From contig CM020620.1 in NCBI GenBank assembly GCA_009829735.1, positions 9,440,545 through 9,504,544 on the forward strand: 64,000 nucleotides of DNA, read 5' to 3'. Every line of letters begins with the position of its first letter. Position 1 is the first letter of the stretch. Made by a program: the position numbers and the translations under genes. Below, piece by piece: positions 26,947-37,388 of the stretch. The stretch is from Pyropia yezoensis (taxonomy: Eukaryota; Rhodophyta; Bangiophyceae; Bangiales; Bangiaceae). A model generated the notes under the pieces. It was not told the origin of the DNA. It made no database searches and was given only the letters and a program-made list of their open reading frames with translations.

Positions 26947-28589
26947 GGGACGCAGAAACTTGGCTGTGGCGACGGACACCTTTCGGGGGTCTGCATGGAG
27001 GAATCTCTCCGCCTCATTCGACATCTACGACGAGAATTCTTATTAATTCTGACCAAAGGAACGCTCCATCCAGCGATCAGCAGCGCCACCGCTGGTGTCA
27101 TTGGTTGACAGAACACAGACAGCAGCCGATGTGTCGTTCATCCTGGCGGAGATTCTTTGCCCTCAGCCCATCCCCTCAGCTTTACTCGATCAGAAAAGCA
27201 AGCACCGGCTCGAGCCGTTCATTTCATTGAATTTTCGTGCTCGAGCATGGCAAGAATTTGCACACGAAGCAAGAGATCTGGCCAAAATCGGGCTTGTATC
27301 TTGACAGGGGATAAGCAGCGCTGCGCAGGTCTCGCGACTGATGAGGTGTCCTGAACGTGGGCCCGTCCGAGACCCTGTCCCAGCCATTGGTCCACTCGTA
27401 GCTCCCCAAGAGCCGCGCGCTCGATCGTAAGCGAGCGAGGCACACGAGCCGCGACCACTGCCGAGGCACCCCAGCCGCAAGCGTCTCGGCTGATCTGCCC
27501 TGCATGTCTTCCACCTGGCGGCCACTGGAAGAGGCAAGCGCCCTCAGAAAGACAAGAAACTGTCAGGATTAACCTACGTGGTGAGTTCTCCTCGCTGCCC
27601 AGCAGCAAAACTCATTTGCCAGCGGTGACTCGTGGCCCCCACAATAGATACATATGCACCAGAGTAACGGAGGTGCCACGACACCTCCTCCCAGAACAAA
27701 TCTCACCCGGTCTCGGCATGGTTGGGGTGATCACGCCTATGACGCTTTCTGCCTATCATGGTGAGCTCTTTGCAGTCTGAGGAGGCCAAGACGGTGAGGG
27801 GAGCAGGCACCTAAGGCTGTGAGCAAGAGCTCCATGGGAGAGATCCCGCTGAAGCACCGCCTGCGGGTGTCAACACGCGCGTGGGGCTGCTAACAGCTGG
27901 GCATACACCGGCAAGACGCTATTTTGAGCCCGTTGGAGCCCACCCCATGAACCGCGTATGTCAAGCGGCCACCCTCCCTCCTCTTGGGCTGTCTACCACA
28001 ACAGGCCCACGGGCCCCACGGCTTGCGAGGACGTCTGGGCAGCCCTCTTCCACGTGAGGAGGCCCCGGGCAGTCATGTAGGGCGTGAGTGAGGCCCCCTA
28101 CGTTGAGGCAGTCACGGCGCGAAGACGCCGTTGGGGAACGCAAGCCGGAGAGCAACTCACTCCCGCCTTTCTGTTGACACCCCAATCGTGGGCGTGTCCG
28201 CCAGCGGTGGAGTCCCAGAGGCGTCTGGAACAGACCCCTCGGCCATGATCAGGGGCTGTCTGCACACAGCTCACTCTCCTTGCGTTGGACCGCCTTGTGG
28301 TACCAGCCCCCCGGCTTGGTGACGGACGGCCTCCCCCCGTTCCCGCTCGCGATCGTCGCGCCCAGTGGGGGTGATCGGACCCGAACGCTCCCACGGTTTG
28401 GTCCCTCTTGGCGTACATAAACCCACCTTCAGGCCGGCACCTAGCCTCCTTCCGCCCCCCATCCCATCCCACATACGGCATCCCAACCAGTTCCCCTCCC
28501 GACCCTAGGGCGGCCCCCAACCGGCGCAAGCCGAGGCACGCTCACCCTTGTCCACGGCGCGCTGCGCCTCACCCTGTCCCGGAGCGCCC
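26947..28589. other. No gene recognised; upstream region of the glycine-rich protein gene
   Basis: No protein-like frame or RNA signature is seen. A TATA-like TACATAAACC lies at about 28415, roughly 175 bases before the next start codon, and could serve that gene. Confidence 0.35.
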
Positions 28590-28894
28590 ATGGCTCCCAC
28601 CAAGGTAGCCGTCGTGGCTACGGTGGCGGCGGCCGGGGCCCTGGCTTCGCTGCTCACCACCGCCACCGCCTCTGCTGTACACACGCACGTGGCCCCCGCG
28701 GCGCGCGCGACTGCCAAGTCCAGCAGCCTTCAGGTGGCAGGCACGGACCTGGTGCCCCAGGCGCACTGGGGTGACGATGGCGGCTACTGCAAATGGCACA
28801 AGATGTGCAAGAAATACTACGAGCACTGGGACGAGCCTTGTGACCTTTACGAGGACGACCGCATGGCCGTAAAATCCGTACGCAGCGTCGGGTC

Positions 28895-28943
<49 letters not shown>

Positions 28944-30065
28944 TTTGGATTCGGTAGTGGCGAAGGGTCTGGTGGTGGTGGCGGCGGCGGCGGCGGCGGC
29001 GGGGGTGAGGGTGGTGGTGGGGGTGGAGGAGGCGGCGGTGGCGGTGGCGGCGAAGGGGGTGGCGGCGGCGGGGGCGGTGGCGGCGGTGGCGAAGGTGCCG
29101 GCTTTGGCTGGGGAGGAGGTGAAGGAGATGGTGGTGGGGGCGGCGGTGGCGGTGGGGGAGGCGAGGAAGGTGGGGGCTTCGGCTTCGGAGGAGGCGAAGG
29201 GTCTGGTGGTGGCGGCGGCGGCGGGGGTGGCGGCAGTGGTGGGGTGGGTGGTGGTGGTGGAGGAGGAGGCGGTGGCGGTGGCGGCGAAGGGGGTGGCGGC
29301 GGCGGGGGCGGTGGCGGCGGTGGCGAAGGTGCCGGCTTTGGCTGGGGAGGAGGTGAAGGAGATGGTGGTGGGGGCGGCGGTGGCGGTGGGGGAGGCGGGG
29401 AAGGTGGGGGCTTCGGCTTCGGAGGAGGCGAAGGGTCTGGTGGTGGCGGCGGCGGCGGGGGTGGCGGCAGTGGTGGGGTGGGTGGTGGTGGTGGAGGAGG
29501 AGGCGGTGGCGGTGGCGGCGAAGGGGGTGGCGGCGGCGGGGGCGGTGGCGGCGGTGGCGAAGGTGCCGGCTTTGGCTGGGGAGGAGGTGAAGGAGGAGGC
29601 GGTGGCGGTGGGGGTGGCGGTGGTGGAGGAGGGGAAGGTGGCGGGTTTGGTTTTGGAGGAGGCGAGGGTGGCGGTGGTGACGATGGTGGCCACGGTGGCT
29701 ATGGCGGCAGTCACGGCGGCGACGGTAGCTACGGTGGCCACGGCGGCCACATCGGCCACGGCGGCCACGGCGGCCACGGTGGCTATGGCGGCCACGGCGG
29801 CCACGGTCACGGCTGGTACAAGTTTGTGGCCAAGCATGGCGACAAGTACAAGTACTACAGCAAGCACCACGGCTACAGGTGGTTCTCCCAGCACCACGGC
29901 CACGGGGTGTACTATTCCGGCGGCGGTGGCTACCATGGCAAGGTCTACTACTGCAAAGAGCTCAACGGCTACACCCACTGCCGCTCCCACGAGGGCCACG
30001 GCTACAAAAAGACCTACTACTGCAAGGTCGTCAAGTGCTACCACAAGAAAATGTGCCACTACTGA
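28590..30065 (+). CDS. Secreted glycine-rich, His/Tyr/Cys-terminal extracellular-matrix-type protein
   Basis: 491 codons from the ATG at 28590. Residues 1-30 form a signal peptide: MAPTK, then a hydrophobic alanine/valine/leucine core ending in small residues. Residues 30-100 are a short conserved-looking head with CKWHKMCKKYYEHWDEPC. Then come about 280 residues of polyglycine broken by GEGAGFGWGGGEG and GGGFGFGGGEGSG. The C-terminal ~120 residues are a GGHGGHG-type histidine/glycine tract followed by a Tyr/His/Lys/Cys domain (KYKYYSKHHGYRWFSQHHG; CKVVKCYHKKMCHY). The composition matches glycine-rich wall proteins. Tyrosine and cysteine suggest cross-linking; histidines may bind metal. The minus strand is also open because of codon composition; I treat that as a shadow. 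Confidence 0.75.
29091..29640 (+). repeat. 234-bp (78-codon) in-frame tandem repeats within the glycine-rich gene
   Basis: The block starting GAAGGTGCCGGCTTTGGCTG occurs at 29091, 29325 and 29559, exactly 234 bases apart, with near-identical sequence between. The exact period and low divergence indicate recent expansion that preserved frame. Confidence 0.85.
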
Positions 30066-30260
30066 GGACACTCGCCTTGCTCCTTTAGGAAGCTGACCGG
30101 ATGATGCACCAGACGCTGCGGCGACCCAGGGCGGCGTGGAGCCACGCTTCTTCGGCTGTGGCCCCTCCGACGGCTGCTGCTGCGCCACAGTCGCGGATGC
30201 GGACGTCTTGTGCGCGCTTTGACTGCCTGTAGATGGGGGAGGGTGAATTTGTAGGGAACG

Positions 30261-30870
30261 GCCTTTACCCGGAAGCTCCCTCATGGCTGCACGTAAACTG
30301 CCACCCCTTGCTGTGCTGCTCTACTGCTTGGAGGCACCCCCCGCCTTGTCAACTGGGCATTCATACCCCCCAGTTCTGCCCCAGTTCCGTTCTGGCCTTT
30401 GGCGTGAGCATGGAGTGGCCTTTTACACGGAATCTCTCTCACGACTGCACTTGAACTGCCACCCCTTGCTCTGCAGCTCTGCTGCTTGGGGTACCTACCC
30501 CCAGCCTTGACAACTGGTAATTGAGACCCCCCAGTTCTATTCTACCCTGTTGGTGAGAACAAGGCCGCCGTGGCCGACGCTTTTGCTCACCACTCCCCCC
30601 CCCCTGCACCCGCTCGAATCGCCTCCCACAAAGTGTCGGCCGCCGTCCCGCATATAGCGGGGCGCCCCGCTACAAGCTCTGCTGTGATGCTGGGGGGCAC
30701 CCCCCGCCCTGAATACTCGGCATTGATACCCCGCAGTTCCGTTCTAGCGCTTGGCGGAGACGAGGCAGCGGTGGCCGACGCCTCTGCCCACCGCTCCCCC
30801 CCCCCACACACCCGCTCGAACCGCCTCCCACAGCGTCACGACTGCCGTCCCGCGTACAGCTGGGGGCCTC
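30261..30870. repeat. Tandem repeats 3' of the glycine-rich gene (~157-bp and ~201-bp units)
   Basis: Units begin near 30261 and 30418 (CCTTT-ACCCGGAA / ACACGGAA) and at 30571 and 30772 (TGGCCGACGC). All share an inner block resembling CATACCCCCCAGTTCTGCCC and CAGTTCCGTTCT. No coding role is seen. Confidence 0.65.
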
Positions 30871-30932
30871 ATAGCAAGAAACATCATGTATAGCCTATGA
30901 CATCATCTGTACCATCTCACAGTTCGCCACGG

Positions 30933-31835
30933 TCACTCCTTCCCCCTGCCGTGTCCAACCAGCTCCTGCAGTGCCCCCACCGCCCGCCGTCCGTTCACAT
31001 CTGCATACTTGACGCGCAGCAAGTCGAGAACGGGCTCAAACGTCACGTACCGCAGCGGCGGGTCCGCATCAGTCACCGCCCGCATGAAGTAGTCGGCACA
31101 GTCGTCGGCGGTCTGCGGGGTGGCAGACCCCCACCAGCTCTTCTCAAACGCCTCCGCGGCGGCACGGAGCTGCGGCACGACCTCCCCGCCCAGGCCCGCC
31201 GCATTGTCCACCGCCGCCGTGGCCACGGGCCCCGGCTCCACCACCACAAACCGCACGCCGGTGCCCGCGTACGAGGCGGCGTGGCACTCCATAAACCCCT
31301 CCAGCGCATGCTTGGTCGTCACCAGCACCGGGGACAGGGGCAGGCCGACCAGCCCCGCCACCGACGACGTGGCGATAAACCGCCCGCCGCCACGGGCGCG
31401 GAGCGTCGGCAGCGTCGCGGCAGCGAGGCGCACCGTCCCGAGCACGTTGGTGTCAAAGTTGGCCGCGTACCCGGCGGGGCCCGCGTCGGCCGTTTCCGGC
31501 GGCGCCATATTCCCATACCCCGCGTTGCTAATCACCACGTCCAGCGCGCCGCCGGTGGCGTCGAGCAGCGCGCCCACCGCCGACTGGACGGACGCGTCCG
31601 ACGTGACGTCCGCCTCGAGGATGGTCAGCAGCGCGGAGAGGGAGCGGGCCTTGGCGTCGGCGACGAGCGCGTCCGCCTTGGCCGCCGATCGGGCGGTGGC
31701 AAAGGTGGTGTAGCCGGCGGCAAGGAGCTTGAGGGTGAGCGCGTAGCCAATGCCCGAGTTGGCGCCCGTCAGCAGCACGACCTTGCCATTGCCGCCGTCG
31801 GGGGGGGGGGGCATCGTGGCGGCAGCGGCGGCCAA
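30933..31835 (-). CDS. Classical short-chain dehydrogenase/reductase, catalytic Tyr replaced
   Basis: 300 codons, usual SDR length; start ATG at 31835, with a second Met at residue 8. The NAD(P)-binding motif TGANSGIG is at about 23-30, then ADVTSD, NAG at about 104, TSSVAG with the catalytic Ser near 156, and the PGPVAT motif near 200. It resembles 17-beta-hydroxysteroid or retinol dehydrogenase-like SDRs and would use NAD(P)H on a small alcohol or ketone. The Y-x3-K site reads SPVLVTTKHALEGF: Lys is present but Leu stands where Tyr is expected, read directly from DNA (GTG CTG GTG ACG ACC AAG). It may be inactive, atypical or mis-sequenced. No intron is visible. Confidence 0.82.
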   Translation of the reverse strand: MAAAAATMPPPPDGGNGKVVLLTGANSGIGYALTLKLLAAGYTTFATARSAAKADALVADAKARSLSALLTILEADVTSDASVQSAVGALLDATGGALDVVISNAGYGNMAPPETADAGPAGYAANFDTNVLGTVRLAAATLPTLRARGGGRFIATSSVAGLVGLPLSPVLVTTKHALEGFMECHAASYAGTGVRFVVVEPGPVATAAVDNAAGLGGEVVPQLRAAAEAFEKSWWGSATPQTADDCADYFMRAVTDADPPLRYVTFEPVLDLLRVKYADVNGRRAVGALQELVGHGRGKE

Positions 31836-32801
31836 GGGGGCGGGCGCGGGTGGTCAGGGGTCGGGGGGAGGGAGTAGGGGGGGTGGGGGGGGACGGGGAG
31901 AGTGGCACAGGCGGGGGGGGGGGGGCAGACAGGGACCGTTCGGGCTCCGTGCTGCGCGCCGCCGTGAGGGGAGGTAGCCGAGCGTGATGGTCTCCGCCAC
32001 CACGGTCGCGAAGTACGGGGCCACCCATCTTAAGGCGTCGCCGCCTGACGAGGGGAGACGCCCCTGCAGGCGGCCCCGCCCGCGTGCCGCCTTCCTGCTA
32101 CATAGTGGCCGGCGCGACAGCCACCATCGGGGGGGGGTCGCCCGACGGCAAGGGCAGACCTGTGCTGGGCGGTTGCGTACTTCTCAGCGGCGAGGGTGGA
32201 ATGGGAAAGGGGGAGGGGCGGCGGCACCCGTCTGCCGCATGCAATACTCCTCGTGGACGGATGGCCATGATCGCGCGGGCGCCGCGCCAGACGCGCCCGA
32301 TTCAGCACGAGCCCCGCGCGCTGTCGCGGCCGACGCGCGCGCGGGGGGCGCGTGCAAAACCCGAGCCCCCCCCCCCCAGAACCCCTCCCGTGCGCTCCGA
32401 GCGGCCGCAGAGACGGGGCGGGAGCAATGCTGTGAGCGCGCGCAAGAGGGATGGTCACCGCGGCGGTTTGGACGTGGTGGGGTGGCCGGACGGCCTGCGC
32501 CGGCTCCGGCGGGCGGGCGGGCGGGCGGCCGCCCAAAGCGGCCGCGCGGCGGCCGCGCGCATGGTGCACAGGAGCGGAGACACCAGCGGGGGTGCCGGGC
32601 GGGCGGCGACGGGCGGCCTGCGCGCGTCCCCCGTGCCGACATGGACCATACGCCGCGCACCATTACCATGATCTTTGCTTTTTCTCTTCTTTTCTTCTTT
32701 GTCCGTGGGAGCCCGTGCACGCCACCAGCCCCTATGGGGGACGCCCGCTGCCTTGCCAGCGCCTATCGGTCACAAAAGGCCGCGGTCACCCGCCTGGTGC
32801 G
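31836..32801. other. Intergenic, G-rich; no gene recognised
   Basis: Upstream of the dehydrogenase there are poly-G runs at about 31801-31810 and 31912-31923. The rest is GC-rich DNA without protein-like frames. The interval between the divergent or tandem neighbours contains no recognisable promoter element. Confidence 0.4.
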
Positions 32802-35344
32802 TCAGCCCCCCCCCCCCAGCAACTGCCCCGCCAGCTGGCGGAGCAACCCCTCCCGGAGGGCGTCGACCGCGTCGGCAACGCTGCCGTCCCCCTGGGCGGC
32901 GAGGCGCTTGGCAAGGAGCCCCCCCGTAGCCCTACCCCCCTCCCCCCCCGCCGAGGCGGTCACCTCCCCCTCGAGCGCCGCAACGACCGCGTAGAGGGCG
33001 TCGGCGCTGAGGCCCTGCCGGCTCCGACGGGCCACGTCGTACGCCACCACCCCCCGCAAGCCGTCGGGCAGCGACGGCAGCACCGCCGCCACGACAGCGG
33101 TCCCGGCGGCCGCGTCAGCCTCGGCGGTCGCCGCGTCGACGTCGCGGCGGCCGCCGCCGCCGCCGCCGCCGTCGCCGCCGTCGAGGTGCGCGTACACGTC
33201 GCGGACGCCCGCCACGTGGGCGAGTGCGACCACCACCCCCCCCACCCCCCCCGCGGCGGCGGCGGCGAGGAGGCGGTCCGCCAGCCCCCCGACGTCCCAG
33301 TCAGCGGGCGCAAGCAGCGCGCCCCGTAGCGCCGCGTCAGCCGCCGCAACGGCGCGGCGGTGGAGGCCGCCGCGGGTCAGCCAGTAGACCTCGGCGGCCG
33401 CGTTGCCGGCCGCCGCCGACGACGCGGCGGCGCGAGCGGCGAGGCGACGCCGCCCCGCCGGGGACGCAAGGGACAGGGCCTTGAGGAGGGCGGGCTCCCC
33501 GCCGCCCCCCGGGTCGGCGGCCGGCACGCCCGCAATGAGGGAGGGGAGGCTGCCCGCCGCAGCCGCGCCGGGCGACGCTGCCGACAGCAGCGACAGGTAG
33601 TCGACGGCGATGCGCCACGTGGCGGGGCGCCACGCCAGCCCCGTCGCGAGCGCGGTGAGGAAGGCGTCGCGCGTCGCGACGGCGTGGCGGCCCATGCCGC
33701 CGACGCCGCCGCCGCCGCCGCCACCCCCCCCCGCGGGCGCCAGTGCCGATGGCACATTGGGCAACGCCCCCGCGCGGAGGAGGAGGTCCCCCAGGTGGGC
33801 CGAGTGCCATGCCGTGGCGGTCGAGGCGGCCAGCCGCAGCAGCGCCTCGGCCGGGTTGCCCAGCGCCGCCTCGGTCAACGCGCCGCCGCAGACCCCTTCG
33901 GGGGGGGGGTGCGCCGTGCACGCGGCGGCAGAGGCCGCCGCGACCGAGGCGACGGGGGTCCCCCCGCCGGGTGGCGGCGGCACCGTCCCGTACGCCAGCG
34001 CCACTGACGTGGACCCCCCCCCTCCGCCCGGCCGGCGCCCTCCGCCGCCCCCGCCGCCGCCCGAGCCGCCACGTCCGTACGCGAGGTGCGCGAGCAGCGC
34101 CTCCTCCCAGCAGCCCAGCAGGCGGGTGACAGCGGGCGCCCCCGGGTCCCCGCCGAGCAGCGTCAGCAGCGCCGCCAGCGGCGGGTGCGGCACGAGCGCA
34201 CCCGACGCGAGCGACTCGCGCCACGCCGCCGCACTGTCCTGCCACGCCGCCCACTCGCCATTGGCACGTGCGCGCGCGGGCGCCACGTCGGGACACGCCT
34301 CAAGCAGCTGCGCCGCGATGGCCAGCGGGTGGGGGGGGGACGCCGGCGGGTCGACCGCGGCAAGCCGCGCGGCCAGCAGCGACGCGGCAGCAGGGCGGGA
34401 TCCGGCAGCGACGAGCCGAGTGACCAGTCGCCAGAGGCGTGCGTCCGTGGAGCGCCGGGAGGGGGAGTTCCCGTCCCCGTCGGGGTCCTCGCCGTCCTCC
34501 TCCTCAGGCTCGTCCTCATCATCCTCCCCATTGCTCGGGGGGGCGTCGGGAGCCTCGTGGAACGCCTCAGTGGCGGCGTGCAAGTCCCCATAGTTGGAGC
34601 GGTACCAGTGGCCTAGACGGGTGGCCACATCGTCTTCATCGTCTAGGTCTGCACAGGGGACGAGCGGGAAAGGCGGGAACAGCAAACACAATGCCGATGA
34701 GAGAGCAAGTCAGCCATGCGCCCTCGGCGCGAGCAAAATAACGTCATACACCATCACACCATGACACCCCCACCCACTCCTGCCACGGAACCCCGGAACG
34801 TACCATCACTCAAGTATACCGCTTCGCAAAATTCCCACACCACGTGGGCGGCGTAGAGCTGAGACGCATCTTCCCCCCCGCCCCCCCCCTCGGCCGCCTC
34901 CTCCGCCCCCTCGGCCGCTTCGAGCAGCGCCGCGCGGTACGCACGAGCGCACTCAGCCAGCCCCGCCCCATCAGAGCGAGTAAAGAGGGCGTGACCGGCC
35001 AGCGCCAGGCGGGTGGTGGCGGGTGAGCGGGCCTCCCCGGCAAGGACCTCGGAGAGGGTCCCGTCCGCATTGGCAATCACCAGGCGCTCCCCGTTGGCCC
35101 AGCAGATGCCCATGGCAGCAGCGGAGGGAGCCCCCCAGCCCAGGAGGGGATGGGGGAAATGGGAGAGATAGGAGCGGACCGCAGGGGCAAGGGCGGTGGA
35201 AAAGGCGACTCCGCCGTTCAGGTCCGAGAGAAACAGTTCGTACGCGCCGCCAAGAGCAGGGTGAGAAGCAACGGGTCGGTTTCCACGCGAAGCTTGGCGC
35301 GGGACATCTAATCTACGACACTCAACTCGCGACAGTGCTTCCAT
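32802..35344 (-). CDS. Nup85-like nucleoporin (Y-complex), one intron
   Basis: Two exons: 35344-34804 (start uncertain) and 34648-32802. Joining across the intron restores one frame (…VYLSD then DLDDEDD). The product is about 795 residues, somewhat longer than typical Nup85 (~650) because of Gly/Ala/acidic insertions. Nup85 features are an N-terminal blade-like segment (YELFLSDLNGG, GICWANGERLVIANADG), then an alpha-helical solenoid with AWHSAHLGDLLLRAGAL, ATWRIAVDYLSLL, EVYWLTRGGLHRRAV and a C-terminal VADAVDALREGLLRQLAG. Family assignment rests on these solenoid motifs in the right order. Its role would be scaffold of the nuclear pore outer ring. The frame upstream of 35344 runs into an inverted-repeat element and is probably not coding. 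Confidence 0.68.
34649..34803 (-). other. GT-AG intron of the Nup85-like gene (155 bp)
   Basis: Minus strand: exon ends GAGTGATG, then GTACGTTCC; acceptor CCCCTGTGCAG, then ACCTAGACGATG. Removal joins GAT-G and AC-CTA into an open frame with acidic residues continuing on both sides. Confidence 0.75.
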
Positions 35345-35580
35345 AAACCAACGAATAAGTATTGCTGTTTTCCCAATTTTGTCCGACCTGGTCAAAGTCA
35401 AGACCGGGTCCGGGTCAACTGCCCATTGGTCGATGGGCTGTTGCCGGCTGAATGGATGGCTGTGAGGTTGTTTCCCAGTCTGGATCTTGATCTTGACTTC
35501 GAACGCATCGGACAAAATTGGGAAAGCAGCAATATATAAGACGAAATCGATCCCGCGTACCAACGCGCGCGTTGGTTGAT
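35345..35580. mobile_element. Foldback/MITE-like inverted-repeat element at the 5' end of the Nup85-like gene
   Basis: The arms 35360-35386 and 35508-35534 are complementary at 26 of 27 positions (core TTTCCCAATTTTGTCCGA). Inner AAGTCAAGA (about 35397) and TCTTGACTT (about 35490) pair as well. AACCAACG flanks the left side, and a perfect palindrome CCAACGCGCGCGTTGG (35560-35575) the right side. Total about 236 bp. No coding capacity. It sits directly before the most plausible start codon of the nucleoporin gene. Confidence 0.6.
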
Positions 35581-37050
35581 TGTCCTAACTATTTTCCGGA
35601 TGACGCACTTGAGTGCGCGCTGTCCGTGCCGACGTCTTCCCAGCGCCGCAACTCCTCGCCGCCACTCCTCCCCCGGCTCCAACCACAGCCGCATGCCCGC
35701 CCCCAACGTCCAATCTTCAATACCCCCCACGACCGCGTCATCTCGTCCACCAACCTCCCCCCGCATGTGCTGCTCTCGCGAGCGTCCTCAATTGCAGCAT
35801 CTTCCCTGGTTCCCGCCTCCGTGAGCAGTAGAGTCTGTTTCTGGGACGTGCTCGCCAAGGCTGTATCGCTTCGCCGTGGGCACTCATCATGCTGGCATTT
35901 TTGTCAACGGGAACCTGGGGTCTTCCTAACGGAGAGAGCGTCAACTCGTGCGTAAGCCGCGGCGCACATGGCCTTTCATCATCTGCAGCAGTTCGATCTC
36001 TTCCACTCCGACGGACAAGCAAAACGGTGGATACTGTGCACCGTGGCGCAGCCGTTCTCCAGCTGCCGTCAGTGAGTGAACCGACGATTCGGCAGTGCTC
36101 TCCGTCGGCACTGTCATTGAGCGCGTCCGTGTCTTTCTCTACTTCCAAGGGCTGCTAACGGTGGCGGAGGAGCGAAAAGTCGATGGCGACACGGTTGTCG
36201 CTCTATGGCTCCCCAACATGGCCTTCATCGATTCTTATCTTGCTCGCGTCGGACCGTGAATATCGGCCTGAATGCCTGGGCTTATCGACGGCGTTCTCAA
36301 CCCATTTTCCGAGGCGATTAAACGCGGCTTGCAGAGCGTGGTGGGTCACCGCGACCGTCTTCGTACTAACCGGCCACATCAACTTTGCCGCCGCCGCCAT
36401 CCCGATCCCCGCTGCCGCGGCCGTCGCGGCAGCAGCCGCCCCGTCCCGGCTGCAAGAGATCAACGAGGGCGTCCGCGCCAGCCGGCTGGACCGCCGGCTG
36501 CAGGCGGAAGTGGGCGACGCCCTCGGCGGCGACGCGCCGTGCGCGGCGCCGGGGCACCTGCTGGTGGTGTTGGCCGCCGCCTATGGGGGGCCCACCGTCG
36601 CCACGGTGGCCATGGCGCTCGCGCTGCCGCGGCTCAAGGCGCAGCTGGTGGCAGCCGGCCGGGGGGGGGGGGGGGAGGTGGGAAGCCGACCCGTCCCGGC
36701 CGCCGACGCCGCGGCCGGCGCAGCCGCCCTCTCCTACCGGTGGCGACAGAAGCAGCCGTCGCGCCCGCGGGGCCGTAGTCGTCGCCGCCGCCGGCCTGTC
36801 CCCCCGCCCGTCCCCCGCGCTCGGGCCGTAGCCGTCAACGCTCTCGACATGTGGGTCGGGTTAGCGCGGGGCTTCCCCCCCCCCTCCCCCTCGCCACCCC
36901 CTTCCCACTACTCGACGTGCACACTTCAGTAGTGTGGGTACACGCGAGCCCTCGCAGAGACGGATCCGTCATCTTGAAAGCCCTACACGGCCACCGTTGC
37001 TCGTCATGACGGTGGGGCAACAAGAGCCTTGGTTCCGTTGATCCATTTTT
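35581..37050 (+). other. Unassigned frames, no family recognised
   Basis: Short plus-strand pieces look protein-like, for example RVRVFLYFQGLLTVAEERK in one frame at about 36120-36180, and RLQEINEGVRASRLDRRLQAEVGDALGG at about 36448-36530 within the frame 36183-36932. Frame changes and stops separate them, so they may be exons or relics of a mobile element. I cannot assign a function. Confidence 0.25.
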
Positions 37051-37058
37051 CGGGGGGG

Positions 37059-37264
37059 CACACCTAGTTAAGACCCCCAGAGAGCGGACATAGGGTTCTC
37101 GCCACCTGGTTGGAGGGTCGATGGAACTGAGGCTTCTCATTGGAAGAATCTGAAACACTCCAAACTTGGCGATTTACAGCGCTGCGGATGACGTCGTCAG
37201 CGAGGGGTGAAAGAGGGGGCTACATCTCCGTCGAATATGCTATGTCCGCCCTTAACTAGGTGTG
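37059..37264. repeat. Inverted repeat, interrupted arms, ~150-bp loop
   Basis: CACACCTAGTTAAG (37059-37072) plus GCGGACATAG (37084-37093) are inverted as CTATGTCCGC (37240-37249) plus CTTAACTAGGTGTG (37251-37264). One arm carries an 11-base insertion. MITE-like remnant. Confidence 0.6.
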
Positions 37265-37388
37265 GGGGACGGGTAACTATCGGTTAAACCCCTCCGGGAA
37301 ACATCCGACTCATCCTGGGAAAGGTCCCAGGAAAAGCCGGCGTCTAACCTACTAAAGGTGTATCCCATTCAATAAGGCGTATGATAAA

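Noticed and set aside
28569-30284. Long minus-strand frame (571 codons, Ala/Thr-rich) opposite the glycine-rich gene
   Set aside because: It is the mirror of GGN glycine codons. The plus strand has the signal peptide, the ordered head and the Cys/Tyr/His tail, so the minus frame is a composition shadow.
33337-34593. Arg- and Pro-rich long frames on both strands across the nucleoporin gene
   Set aside because: They lack ordered sequence and mirror the GC-rich codons of the Nup85-like frame, which alone has solenoid motifs and a consistent intron.
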